A program made the position numbers and the translations under genes. The notes below the pieces were generated by a model. It did no database searches. It saw only the letters and a program-made list of their open reading frames with translations, and had not been told where the DNA came from. Shown here piece by piece: positions 1 through 10,609 of a stretch of DNA of 64,000 nt (position 1 is its first letter; the number at the start of each line of letters is the position of its first letter). The DNA comes from Macrophomina tecta (taxonomy: Eukaryota > Ascomycota > Dothideomycetes > Botryosphaeriales > Botryosphaeriaceae). Location of the stretch: the NCBI GenBank assembly GCA_024180945.1, contig JAKSGN010000043.1, positions 1,054,001-1,118,000 on the forward strand, given 5' to 3'.

Positions 1-738
1 TCGGGACTCCCAGAAACGGGCAGAGCTTCTCCCAAGTGATGCCCTCCTCGATCCTCAAGTAGAGCAACTTCTCGGCTGGAACGGTAGCCTTGACGCGCGC
101 GACGTGGTCGATGTAGTACTGCTTGATGCGCTCGTTATCCGGGTAGCCGCAAGGTCATGGGCCATCTTGTAGCACATCAGGTAAATCGGCCGGATCGCCC
201 TCCTGTCGAATAACCCCAGAACGGCCATGGACCTATCTAAGCCGAATGCGAAGACGGTCTTGTGCATCGATCTGACCCAGGCGTCAGGATCGCGATCGGT
301 GAGGATGAATTTCGCGTCAGGGTAGGCCGCGTACAGCTCCTCAACGAAGAAAGCGGCAGGAATATCGGCGACCGCCTTTTCCAATGTGTCAGCTACTTCT
401 CATTTCATCTAATCTTCATTTTCAGCTTACGTTGTATTGCCCGTACCACCTATCAAAATCCTCTCTTCCATAAGGTCTGCCTTCGTCGTATTTTGCTCTG
501 TACGCCTCGTAAAACAAGCTCGTATCCCGCTCGCCGTTCAACATGGTCTCCATCATGTGGTATGTTCGAAACCCGAGGGCGTTCAGTCCCCAGTACAGGC
601 CCATGGTGCCGGTCCTATGTCTGATCAGCGCAAGATCACCATGAAACTTCTGGAGTGTACAGACCTGCACATGCCCAAGCAGATGACCTGCATTGGCTGT
701 GTGCGCTGGCTCTTCTCCTTGTCGATGAGTCGGGGCAT
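1..738 (-). pseudogene. Sulfotransferase-like protein (Sulfotransfer_4 type), partial and frameshifted
   Basis: The predicted exons are 738-665, 614-431 and 375 to beyond the left edge, with introns of 50 nt (615-664) and 55 nt (376-430). The spliced N-terminus reads MQVICLGMCRTGTM, the P-loop-like start of the fungal sulfotransferase/P-loop NTPase family. It is followed by YHM, the AVADIPAAFF segment and the AYPDAKFILTDRDPDAW segment, all hallmarks of that family. Near 141-160 the frame slips: MAHDLAA runs into unrelated residues, while the expected continuation (GYPDNERIKQYY, then the EEGITWEKLCPFLGVP tail) lies one base out of frame. No GT-AG intron explains the slip. Either the gene is inactivated or one base is wrong. 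The 3' end is outside the window. The family's substrate is not known. Confidence 0.7.
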
Positions 739-2556
739 CTTGCCGACGCGCTTGAACAACAATGTGGTGGACGGGTGAGTGCGAAGGATACTGGCAAAAT
801 TGCGCGTGGTGGCACAGGCAGACTGCAGCCCCGATTCGAGCGAACCCCTCAGAGTCTGCGGCAAGTGGGCTGCAAGGTAGTGTCTTCTGCGCAGACTTCC
901 TGGATGCTTGCTTATTTCTGTGGCCTGCCGAAGGGGAGAGAAATTATTTGGGCTCGCGGCCTTTGAAGCAGCCACTGCTGCCCCCCCCCCCCCCCATGGC
1001 CGCTGCAGCCTGCAACCGCTCGCATTCGGACATCATCACCTTGCCTCCTTCCTCGCCTGACCTGCTTTCCTCTCCGGGCAGGAAAACTGGAGATTCGAAC
1101 GGATGTGCCCACCATCTCGGTCTTAGCGGGGTGCTCGCATTTCAAGCGGGCCACTCAAGTAGTGCGCGTCTCGCTGCACAATCCCCGCAGGTACATCAGC
1201 CCGCTGTTTCCTCGCCACGCCCGCCTGAAGAAAGGACACTAACAGTCGGAGAGACCCAGCCTCCAGCTAAGGAATCAGTTGACTGGTATTCTTCGCCATC
1301 ACTGTTCTAAGAGAGAGCTTTGCTGCATGCTCGAGATCATCCCACATTCTTTTTCTTTTTTTTTTTTTCGCGGCATGGCCTGGGTAGGCCGTGACTGCTG
1401 GATTCTGTCTTCTCTCCGCAATGCCGCATAACCGATCCAGGGCCTGTGCGCTGTCCCGCGGCGTGACCCACCAGGGGCGAATTAGTAAGTCTGAGCATTC
1501 AGACGACCATCGAGTCTAAAGCAGACCAGAGCGATGTGATGAGCTTACATGTTTCCTCAACCTGTCCCCTGCTTCTCCCTGGCATGATTTCATCAATAGC
1601 TCCAGTTGCGTCTGCAAGCAAATAGCAAAGTCTCTCTCAGCGCCTATTTTTAGACCGTTCCGGTAGAAACACCAAGCTTTTGCGAAGGGATCCACACACA
1701 CGCACCAAAATAGTTGGGTGAACCCTAATCTGCCTGAGCGCTTACTCGAGAACGTAGGTCTCAAAACACCTCTTGACGCACATGCTTCCTCAACCACAGG
1801 TCTCACTGCCCGGGCCATTACAGTACGCTCGTTCTCCGGTGTTAATCTGGACCGGTAAGCATCAGTGCAGACCCTGGAAACTAACTGTGATATGCATCTA
1901 GATGCAAAGAAAGTGGGAAAAAAAAAAAAAAAAGTAAAAGCAGCCAAGGGAAGATGGTACAATTCAGTTAGAGTTGGGCTACTAGGCCCGGCCTACTTCG
2001 CTTTGCTTCGCTCCTCTGTGGACAACCATCGTGCCAAGGTATAATGATCCACAGAGCATAGAATTGACTCGCCATTCTACACCGATCTTTGCCAATTAAT
2101 ATAATGGAACGCGCGATCAAGGGCAATAGGCAAACAAGACGAGTTCAATTTTGTCCCCTACAAGAGCCGGGTGTGCTACGCCACAAGCAACGGTATGAGA
2201 CCAGATGCTGTGCCAAACTTTCCGTACAGAGCCGATACGTGGTCTAGCCGTCTGGAAGCTGTGTACTTTGACGTACCCGCCACCTTGATCACAGGTCTGC
2301 TTCATCATTAGAGCGGTCTTCTAGATCGGAGTGGCCTTGGCATACCTTGTCCTTTGTCGGAGACAACGCGATCGATCAAAATGCCACTGACAATACCAAC
2401 AACAATACTTAAAGCAACGATAAGGGGTTTATTGTCATGCATACCCGGAAAACCCATATTACATGGTATCCTTGCAGCTATACGAGTATGACAGATGCCG
2501 CCCTCCAAAATTCTTCCCATCTGAACACTGATCCCGCCCGTCTCGAGCTCTTCAGG
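739..2556. other. Intergenic region, no gene seen
   Basis: This 1.8 kb lies between the starts of two divergent genes. It holds a run of 15 C at 981-995, a T-rich tract near 1350-1370 and an A tract near 1919-1934. Open frames here are short, lack recognisable domains and lack coherent splice patterns. Confidence 0.6.
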
Positions 2557-4096
2557 ATGGACACTTTCGAGAAGCGGAAGACCCAGATCATCATCGTAGG
2601 CGGCGGCCTCACTGGCCTCACGCTTGCCCTGATGCTCGAGCGTGTCAACATCTCCTACATCCTCCTCGAAGCCTACCCGGAACTCACCTCGCCCGTCGGC
2701 GCAGCCATCGGTATCTTCGCGAACGGCCTCCGCATCATGGACCAACTAGGTCTCTTCGATGAAATCGAAGCCACAGGCTTTGAGCCCGTGCGCCATGAGG
2801 TCGTCGACGCCGAATCAGGCAAGAAAGTCTTCGAGCTGCAGATCCGCGACCTAGCAGGCTACATGCGCGAGCGTCATGGCTACGTCGCCGCCACCCTGCC
2901 GCGCCACGGCCTCCTCCAGATCATCGAACGACGCCTTCAGAAGCGCTCCTACCTGCTGACGAGCAAGCGTGTCCGGGAGATCGAGCAGACGGACACCCGT
3001 GCCACCGTCACCTGCGAGGATGGGTCGCAGTATGAAGCGCAGATGGTCGTGGGCTGCGACGGCGTGCGCAGCACCGTCCGCCGCGAGATGTGGCGGCTCG
3101 CGCGCGAAGCATCGCCCGGCTGGTTCTCCAAAGAGCAAAGTAGGTGATCCCCTCCTAGTTCGCCAAGACTATACCCCCTACCCGTATGAACCACCAACTC
3201 CTCCAGCCATGTCCTGCGAATACGCCGTCGTCTTCACGCTCTGCCCGCCCTGCCCCGCGCACTTCTCGCCCGGCGACGTCGTTGGCATCCACGGCCGCGG
3301 CATCTACGGCGGCATCATCTGCGGGCGCGCCGGCGAGCTGTGGCTGCAGTACAACTGGCGCATCCGCGCGCCGCCCTTCCCGGCCGACCACCTCCCGCGC
3401 ATCAGCGCCGACGAGCAGGCGCGCCGCTGGGCCGACGCCGCGAGGCTGCCCATCAACCGCGGCTCCATGACGCTCGGCGACCTGATGGCCGCGGGCATGA
3501 AGCAGACGGGCGCGGCGGTGCTGCCGCATCACGCGTTCGACCGCTGGTGGTTCGGCCGCTGCATCATCATTGGCGACGCGGCGCACAAGTTCAATCCGCT
3601 GATGGGACAGGGCGGGAACAACTGCCTAGAGTCGGCCGCCGCGTTGGTGAGTGAGATTGAGCGGTGTTTGGCGAAAGGCGGGATTGCGTTGGAGGATAGG
3701 GAGGCGGTATGGCCGCAGGAGGCCGTCGAGGAAGCGTTTGAGAGCGTGCAGAAGCAACGATTGCCGCGCGTAACGGAGCTGATTGGGATGAGCCAGGTCG
3801 CGCAGTACGTTGCAGCGAGGGATCACTGGTTGCATGTTTGGATTGTGAGGTATGTGCTGCCGTTGATGTCGTATAAGATGCATGCAGACGTCTTTTCGGG
3901 ATACATTTCCGGTGGCTCGAGGTTGAAGGGGAAGGTTTGGGACCGTCCAGATAGAGCGCATAGTATTCCGTGGGGCGACGAGCCGCAAACAGAGAAGAAC
4001 AGACTAGGCCATCGGCTCTCCCCGGCTGCAGGACTACTCATTTTAGGTTCGCTCGTTGTAGGAGCTAGTATAGGGGTTTGGAGAAGCCTTCGTTGA
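2557..4096 (+). CDS. FAD-dependent monooxygenase with C-terminal membrane anchor
   Basis: The exons are 2557-3139 and 3207-4096, with one 67-nt intron, giving 490 aa. The N-terminus has the dinucleotide fold IIIVGGGLTG (residues 11-20). VGCDGVRS is the DG motif, and GDAAHKFNPLMGQGGNN is the second FAD-binding motif. These three together define the class A flavoprotein hydroxylases (salicylate hydroxylase/PaxM type). The last 30 residues form a hydrophobic helix (LLILGSLVVGASIGVW), as in membrane-bound fungal members acting on terpenoid or aromatic substrates. The ATG at 2557 was chosen because it sits just before the Rossmann strand; an in-frame ATG at 2488 would add 23 residues. The next gene, on the opposite strand, is a ring-cleaving dioxygenase, so an aromatic substrate is possible but not shown. 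Confidence 0.88.
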
Positions 4097-4387
4097 TCTC
4101 GTTCTGTTCTTCACCATAATTGACTTCATAGTAGGTGTCTACATTTGCCTAGAGCTCTGTATCTGTAATCATGTTTCTGAGTTAGCCGTGGTTCTTGATA
4201 CATTTGGCCAGAATATCCATGTGACTAAACCCCCGCACCCTCTCCCCCCCAAAACACACAAAAAAAAAAAAAAAAAAAAAAAAATAACGAGAAAACAGAA
4301 GGCTGATGTTCCATATACTTCAATATCTGCCACGAAATATTCATACCTGATCGTACTTTCTATCTTACAAACTTGAGGTTCGTCGGC
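4097..4387. other. Convergent 3' intergenic region with A tract
   Basis: This short region lies between two converging genes. It contains a run of 25 A at 4260-4284. No gene is seen. Confidence 0.6.
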
Positions 4388-5233
4388 CTACCAGATGTAG
4401 AATCCATAAGGCATACCGTTCGGTAGCCACAAGATATCCAGCCTCCTTCCAGCACCTTGACCACCACTTGCAGCAGCGACTACGTATGGCATAAAATGCT
4501 CAGCTTCACCGATAACGTGGGCTTCCACGTTCCCAGGGGCCTCGCGCCACGCGCAACGCCTCTTCTTCCGTAATTCCAGATCCTTCGTCTCCGCAATATC
4601 CTTCAAAAATTCCTCGAATTGCACTTCCTCCTCGGTTAACTTACTCCCATCTCCAAAGTAAGCTGCCGCACCCCTCCTAAAGTCGTGCCATGAGCCACCG
4701 CTGCCGACGACTGCGTATCCTTCGTCACGGAATGTCCCCATCACCTCTCCGAGCCGGAAATTCTTCTCAGTAGCTTCAAGGTCCGTTTGGCCTTTCAAGA
4801 CCGACATCTCTACGATAGGGATGTTGCCTTGTGGGAGCATGATAGACATCGGGACGTAGACTCCGTGGTCCCAAGGTCGATCCTCTATCACAGGAGAGAA
4901 GCCTGCGGAGCGGAGCCGGTCGGCGATGCTCTTCGCCAGCCCAGCGTCGCCCTTGGCGTCGTACTGGAGTTCAAACGCCTGCTTGGGGAGCACGTCGCGC
5001 ATGTGTTCGTAGTCGTAGAAGATGGCGGGCGATTCCAGGCCAGAGATTCGAGGTTCGTCCGTCTCCCAGTGTGCACTGAAGAGAATGATCGCCTTGACGC
5101 CGCCGAGGAGATGCGAATGTTTGCGCAGCAATGCCCGGTAGCTCTCATGATCTTCTGAAAAGACGGGGAGCGGGCCGGCTCCGTGACTGAGGAAAATTGC
5201 AGGAGCGCGCTTGATTTGTTGAGGCTGAGACAT
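4388..5233 (-). CDS. LigB/DODA-type extradiol ring-cleavage dioxygenase
   Basis: This is an intronless 281-aa frame starting at ATG 5233. It has LSHGAGP (His17), FSAHWE (His55), PWDHGVYVP and the C-terminal GEAEHFMP. These are the metal-binding and catalytic histidine motifs of the class III extradiol dioxygenase family (4,5-DOPA dioxygenase/YgiD-like). Length is normal for the family, which uses Fe(II) or Zn-type centres to open catechol rings. No signal peptide or membrane segment is seen, so the protein is probably cytosolic. It is divergent from the NmrA-like gene, with 545 bp between the two start codons, which may allow shared control. The substrate (DOPA or another catechol) cannot be told from sequence. 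Confidence 0.9.
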   Translation of the reverse strand: MSQPQQIKRAPAIFLSHGAGPLPVFSEDHESYRALLRKHSHLLGGVKAIILFSAHWETDEPRISGLESPAIFYDYEHMRDVLPKQAFELQYDAKGDAGLAKSIADRLRSAGFSPVIEDRPWDHGVYVPMSIMLPQGNIPIVEMSVLKGQTDLEATEKNFRLGEVMGTFRDEGYAVVGSGGSWHDFRRGAAAYFGDGSKLTEEEVQFEEFLKDIAETKDLELRKKRRCAWREAPGNVEAHVIGEAEHFMPYVVAAASGGQGAGRRLDILWLPNGMPYGFYIW

Positions 5234-5778
5234 GATGGAGGAAGTATGTAGATGGCAGACGAGTTGGTACTGTGCAGCAGAGGTGCGGCGACTTCAGGTT
5301 CATCGGCTGCCGTAGAAAGTGGAAATGTGCAGGCAATACTTAAAGCTCCGTATGTAATGTTCCTATGAACTTGTACGGGCAATCGGAAGCTCCGATAGTA
5401 CCGCCCGAGGAGATAATCCGTCGCGGTCTCGATTTCATGACCCGTTGTAGTGGCAATAGCAGTTTCCTCTTGACGGCCACTTCTGGAATTTGCATCCGAA
5501 CCTGAACAGCATTGAGCCGAAGCCCCACTTCGTCTTTCGCTGGTTCAGTGACTGAAGAAGTTCGCTTCTCCGCAGCTTCCAATCGCTCGGTCTCGCGTTT
5601 ACGGACATTCTCGGACGGGGAAAAGTTCGGGGGGATGCTCGGATTCGCGAATTAGTTAAGAGCGAGCGCGAAGCTGCAGATTTATTTAAGCTGGAAACTA
5701 CTCGCTGCTATCGTGATTGTCCATTAGCTCCGCTACCAAACAACGTTGAAGTTCAACCAGTCACGAAAGACTTCCACC
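5234..5778. promoter_or_regulatory. Shared divergent promoter region, LigB and NmrA-like
   Basis: The 545 bp between two head-to-head start codons must hold both promoters. A TATA-like TTTATTTAA sits near 5681-5689, about 95 bp before the NmrA-like ATG. No operator could be assigned. Confidence 0.45.
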
Positions 5779-6793
5779 ATGCTTATCCTGATTGCTGGCA
5801 TAACCGGCTTTGTTGGTATCCCCTGCGCCAGAGCCGCGCTTTCACGTGGGCACAAGGTCCGTGGACTCGCACGAGATGCCAACAAGCTCCCCAAAGATGT
5901 CCTTGATCAGCTGGAGGGGTTCGAACCCATGTCAGGTTACTATGACATTCCTGCACTGGACAGGGCTGTCGCCGGCGTTGACGCCATCATTAACACGATG
6001 CCCGGCGTCCCCGAGTCTGTCATGGAGGGGCAACTGGCGCTCCTCCGGGCAGCAGAGCGTGCCGGGGTGAAGGTACCATCCGCAAATATTGACTGCTTCA
6101 CCAGTTACTGACGCTCTCGCCAGATATTCCACGCCACCAGCTGGAACTACGACTGGAGACGTGGCGCTGGTGTTCACCCAATCTATGACGACTGGCGGCA
6201 CTTCGCCCACCACGTGGAAATTAGCTCGACCATCAAGCCAATCGTGCGTTAGCGCCTTCTTTCATCCTGCAGAACACATGGCGCTGAAATTAGGTTTCCC
6301 CGCAAAGTATATGTTCACCGGCGCGATTGCCGAGTACTATTTCCAGAGAAGCGCCCACGACTGGGACTCCAAGACGAAGACTTTCTCCTTCCACGGACCC
6401 TCCACGTGCCCGACGCGCTACACCACAGCGGGCGACATAGCCAACTACGTGCTCGAGGCCATCGCCGCTCCGAATGCTGCTGACGGAGGCTACATTTCCG
6501 TTCAAAGCTTCGAGGCCTCTCCCGAAGAGGTTGTCGAGGCGTACAATGCGGCGAGGGAGGGAGGCGTCACGGCCAACCTCAAGTGCTTGGGCACTTTGGA
6601 GGATGCAAAAGCCAAGTTGGATCATGGGAGAGCGATCTATCCCAAGAGAGAATGGTACAAGTACCTCTGGTACTGCTACCAGTACTATATCCCGACGCGC
6701 GCTTGGGATTACGAGCCGGTGGATGTTGCGCGCTTCCCGAATGTTCAGCAGACGAGCCTAGAGGAGTTTTTCCGCCAGAACCCGGATGTATAG
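5779..6793 (+). CDS. NmrA-like/isoflavone-reductase-like NAD(P)-binding protein
   Basis: The exons are 5779-6072, 6124-6243 and 6308-6793, with introns of 51 and 64 nt, giving 299 aa. The N-terminus MLILIAGITGFVGIPCARA is a Rossmann fold with the GxTGxxG pattern of atypical short-chain dehydrogenases. Exon 2 encodes FHATSWNYDWR, a segment typical of fungal NmrA-like/isoflavone reductase relatives. The second intron's acceptor (AAAG at 6307) was chosen because it joins IKPI to YMFTGAIAEYYF in frame; an alternative AG nearby would break it. Family members are reductases, or redox sensors that bind NAD(P) without catalysis. A role beside the neighbouring ring-cleaving dioxygenase is only a guess. 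Confidence 0.85.
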
Positions 6794-7694
6794 GCAGGGA
6801 GCACCGAACAACTGATTGGGGTTCCTCTTTTTCCATATTGCATCTGGGTCTCTGGAGTCGTTATTTCATAAGTCAGGTGCGCTGCACCCGAGATGCTCGG
6901 GACACGGGAAGATGAGCATTCCCTTTGTTTGAACTCAATGGTTGTCCCTCAGAGGGCTTCGGTGAAACCGCGCAGTATCTAACTAAGTAGGGCCAAGAGC
7001 CGCCATACTACATTTGGACATTCTCATTTGGACTAGCTACTGCTACACGCATGTTTGCCTTCGAACACACGTGTTGCACTATAGATACCGTTGAACGCAT
7101 TAGCAGAAAAGGGAGACAAGAAATCAGCCGAAAAGGTGAAACTGCGGCTTGCGTGAAGATGGCATGGAGCTAAAGAGCGCGCGAGTCAGAACGGGAGAAG
7201 AGGGAAAATATTACGTACTAGCGCATTGGCCGTCGGAACAGCAGTCACGCTGACGATCGGCGTGACAAGTCCTTGCTTAGCCGGGTGCGCATCGCCAGTA
7301 TGGGGATTGACATCATCGCTGGTGAGGTGCTCTCAGTTGGACGACTCCGACTCGTGCCTGGGGTTGGAAAGGGACAACAGAGACTGGGATACTGGAAGAA
7401 GCTTGCAATGGGAATGCGGGGGCTGCGCCGGCCCGAGCCGTGAAATTTGCGGGAAAACGCCTTGCGGCTTTCTTCATGTTTCCGCCTCAAACATGGCGTT
7501 CGATCCGCCGGTCGAGCGGCGGCAGATGAGCCGTTGACTGATGAAAACCAGCCCCGTCCCACCCATTTGTGAGGCTAGTGCTCACCCGTGCTCTGGTTTA
7601 CTTCTACCGTCGCGGCCGCCACTTCAGTCTTCTCCGCTGTCTTTGCCTGCGCTCCCTTCCCGGTTATTCTTGGACCTGTCTTTTCCGCCTGGCA
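6794..7694. other. Intergenic region, promoter of HPP gene
   Basis: The 0.9 kb is upstream of the HPP-family gene. No frame here has a recognisable domain. It presumably holds the terminator of the NmrA-like gene and the HPP promoter. Confidence 0.5.
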
Positions 7695-8420
7695 ATGCTT
7701 CCACCAGCCGATGGCCGCCTGAGCCGCCTCCCTCCGTGGTTCAGTCGTTGGCTTGGCTATCGCAGGGCGTCTCCAGCGCCTATTCCTTCTTACTTGGTTT
7801 ATTTCTGGTCCTTCATCGGCGCGTTCTGCGGACTATGCGTCCTCCAGGCTATCTTCAACTATTCAGAGTACTTTAAAGCCCGGAATGTGCCCGGTATCAT
7901 TGCCTCATATGTATGTCTCCTTGTCCCCTGGCAATCTTCAGATCTAACAAGCTTGCCCCGTGCTCCGTAGGGCGCCTCGGCTGTCCTCGTCTATGGTGTT
8001 CCCCAGGCCCCGCTTGCTCAACCGCGCGCTCTCATTGGCGGCCACTTTCTCAGCGCGCTGGTCGGTATCTGCGTAACCAAGCTTTTCAGCCTTATGCCTT
8101 CCGAGACCGAATTTGATTCGCTGCGCTGGCTAGCTGCGTCCCTCTCTACCGCCATCGCCATCGTCGTGATGCAAGTCACCGAGACGACGCATCCCCCTGC
8201 TGGCGCCACTGCCTTGCTCCCCGCCGTGGACGAGGACATTTGGAACCTTTCCTGGTACTTCCTCCCCGTCGTACTCTTGTCCTCGGCCATGATTCTCGCT
8301 ACTGGCCTTCTGTTCAACAACTTCCAAAGGGTTTATCCTGTTTACTGGTTTGCTCCTGCAAAACCTGCTAAGGCTGAGAAGCAAGCACCGGAGTCGCCTA
8401 ATTCTTCAATACTCCCCTGA
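7695..8420 (+). CDS. HPP-family integral membrane protein
   Basis: The exons are 7695-7910 and 7971-8420, with a 60-nt intron, giving 221 aa. The diagnostic THPPAGATA motif, which names the HPP family, lies in exon 2, flanked by hydrophobic helices (WFSFIGAFCGLCVLQAIF-like in exon 1; AASLSTAIAIVVMQV and LPVVLLSSAMILATGLL in exon 2). About four membrane segments are visible. Plant and cyanobacterial HPP proteins have been linked to nitrite transport into plastids; fungal members are uncharacterised. The ATG at 7695 gives an N-terminus of normal length (PPWFSRWLGYR before the first helix). Confidence 0.87.
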
Positions 8421-8789
8421 CGAAATTTATCTCGTTAGCCGTGTCTTGCGGACTCCTTAGAAAGCATTGAGTAGCCGGTGGGTAAATGTGCAAATAGCCA
8501 ATGCACGGACGAAGGCCGGCGCCATCTGCCCGGGGCATGTACATACCTGTTCAAGAAATACCGTCGGACCGCACTTGCAGAATGGCAAGACTTCATAAAG
8601 GGATTCTGCAGTGTTCTTTCCATTATCCCTCCTCGTAGTGAACTATCAAGACTTGAGGACCGTATCACGCGTGGGATTTCGCCAGTACTCAGGCCTTGCT
8701 CAGACCTGTGGAGGAAGAAGGATTCATGCCTCTGAGCTCGTGCTTCGAGTACATCGCATACACTGCGCTAGACAGGACCACCCCTTAAG
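8421..8789. other. Convergent 3' intergenic region
   Basis: The 369 bp lies between the 3' ends of the HPP and TauD-type genes. No gene or repeat is seen. Confidence 0.5.
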
Positions 8790-9992
8790 CTATCCATCCA
8801 GCGCTTGCACGACCTGCGCCCAATCTCCATGCCCATACGCGCCAGGCACGCTCTCCCCGTCAAACAGGCTTGCCAGCACCACCCGATCTTCCTGCCTCCC
8901 TTCCCACGGCTGCCGGCCGTGCTGCGCGATCACATTATCAAACACCAGCACATCGCCTCTCTCCCATCTATGCAGCACGCGAATCTCGTCCGTAATCTCC
9001 GCCAGCCTCTTCAGATATTCCTCCGGGATCGGGCTCCCATCCCCAAACAGCTGCGTCGTGACGTTCCTCCGCGCATCCGCCACGACGCTGTTCGCCTGCG
9101 CATTCTTCCAATACGCCTCCAGGCCCGTGAACAGCGTGGGCAGGCCGGTGCCCTGCTGCGTGCGCACCGCGGGGAGGCGGTGCGTCAGCGTCAGCGTGCC
9201 GCCATCCGCGCTCCACTCCCACGTGGTGTGCTCGCCGCGCCCGTACCGCGCGATCTGCGCCTCGACCTTGCGGCGGCGCGTCGCCTCGTCGTCGCCGTCG
9301 CGCACCTCCTTCCCGAACGCCTGCCGGAGCGTCGCGCCGCCGGCGTACGGCCGGTCGACGGTGTACGTGACCCTGCTCAGGATGCCCGTCTCGGCAAGCC
9401 GCGCAACGAAGGCCGGGAGCTCCTGCTGCGCGCGGCCGAACAGCTCGAGCGACGAGGACACGGGCGTCTCGCCGCCGCTGCCGGCGCCCGGCGCGGCGTG
9501 CGCGTAGAAGAAGACGTATTCGGGCGCGTGCGGGACCTGCGGGCTCTCGTTGTGGTTGTATATCAGGACCTCCTTGGCGGCTTCGTTGGCCGGGGCCACG
9601 TTGGGCGCGAGCAGCGGCCGGTCGACGACGACGCCGATGATTTCGTGCGGCGTGTAGCCGAAGGCGTGGGCGAATTTGCTGAAGTCGCTGGCGTTGTGGA
9701 TGGGGAGGCCGCGGAAGAGGAGCGTGCCATGCGTCGCGAGCTTCTTCGTCAGGATGCCGTCCTGGGCCTGGAGGGACTTGACGGTCTCGACGACGGTGTC
9801 GAGGTCGATGTCACTGTGGCCGGGGGTAGAGGGCCGCAATGCTAGAGGCGCCACTGTGCCGCTTGGGTGTGGGGGCCCCAGGATTCGCTGATTGCTTGGT
9901 GGTAGCTCGAAAGGCTCAAATACCGGTGCTGACGACCCAGTGTGACGAGCCTGAGCTCGGCCGACGGCAGGTGTCTGGACGGTTGTCGCCAT
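8790..9992 (-). CDS. TauD/TfdA-family Fe(II)/2-oxoglutarate dioxygenase
   Basis: This is an intronless 400-aa frame starting at ATG 9992. It has the family fold and the iron-binding HxE in YNHNESPQ (His147, Glu149). The distal His lies in FDNVIAQHGRQPWEG near residue 363, followed by the Arg that holds 2-oxoglutarate. Fungal members of this clade (taurine catabolism dioxygenase family; some in secondary metabolite pathways) oxidise small molecules in the cytosol. The gene is strongly GC-rich, with high third-position GC compared with nearby decayed regions. It is head-to-head with the UNC93-like transporter (617 bp between starts), which suggests uptake and oxidation of one compound. That link is inference. 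Confidence 0.9.
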   Translation of the reverse strand: MATTVQTPAVGRAQARHTGSSAPVFEPFELPPSNQRILGPPHPSGTVAPLALRPSTPGHSDIDLDTVVETVKSLQAQDGILTKKLATHGTLLFRGLPIHNASDFSKFAHAFGYTPHEIIGVVVDRPLLAPNVAPANEAAKEVLIYNHNESPQVPHAPEYVFFYAHAAPGAGSGGETPVSSSLELFGRAQQELPAFVARLAETGILSRVTYTVDRPYAGGATLRQAFGKEVRDGDDEATRRRKVEAQIARYGRGEHTTWEWSADGGTLTLTHRLPAVRTQQGTGLPTLFTGLEAYWKNAQANSVVADARRNVTTQLFGDGSPIPEEYLKRLAEITDEIRVLHRWERGDVLVFDNVIAQHGRQPWEGRQEDRVVLASLFDGESVPGAYGHGDWAQVVQALDG

Positions 9993-10609
9993 GGCTTGAT
10001 CGTATGGCCGAATCCCTCAGCTGTAAAACCGGGAGTTCCTTTATGGAAGAGCAATTCGTTTATGCGCAAGATCCAATTATGCACGATGCAGGAGTTGAGA
10101 TGCGGTGGAGATCAAGTAGTTTCGTCGATACGGTGTTGAGTTTCGTCGGCGTTGCCCTCCCTCACTTTACTCTCGGATCCCACGTGGAACAATTTCACCT
10201 ACAGTTGGATGATGCAATGTTGCTTCAAGCCATTCCTTCTTATCAGCTCAGATTCACTGGCTGAGGAAGTTGTATCATATCGGCCATAATCACGAAATCG
10301 GTTACAGGAGCCACCCCCGCCTACCCCGCTCACGTGCTCACCCCAGCGTGCCACTGCTCGCTGCGAGCAATACCACTCATGTCTGGCATTTCTTCTGTTG
10401 TGTGGTCACTTCGGAAAGAGAAGAAATGCACCACCCCACCTTTCAGCTCGTACCAGGACGCAACATAAGTGATTGATTTACTATGTGCACAGGACCACGA
10501 ACCCTTCAACCACCCGAGAGGCTCCAATCCGTTTTCTAATCACCCGCAAGAGTAATCTTCTCCGTTCTGTGTTTTTGCCCACGGGATTGGAACATATATT
10601 CCAGAAGTA
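9993..10609. promoter_or_regulatory. Shared divergent promoter, TauD-type and UNC93-like
   Basis: The 617 bp between two head-to-head start codons holds both promoters. An ACATATATT stretch lies only about 18 bp before the transporter ATG, too close to be its TATA box. No operator could be assigned. Confidence 0.4.

Noticed and set aside
5919..5935. GGTTCGAACCC, a tRNA B-box-like sequence
   Set aside because: It lies inside the NmrA-like coding exon, and no A box or cloverleaf fits around it.
8805..9845. 346-codon + strand open frame over the TauD-type gene
   Set aside because: It is a shadow of a very GC-rich minus-strand gene. Its residues are Arg/Leu-rich with no domain, while the opposite frame has full catalytic motifs.
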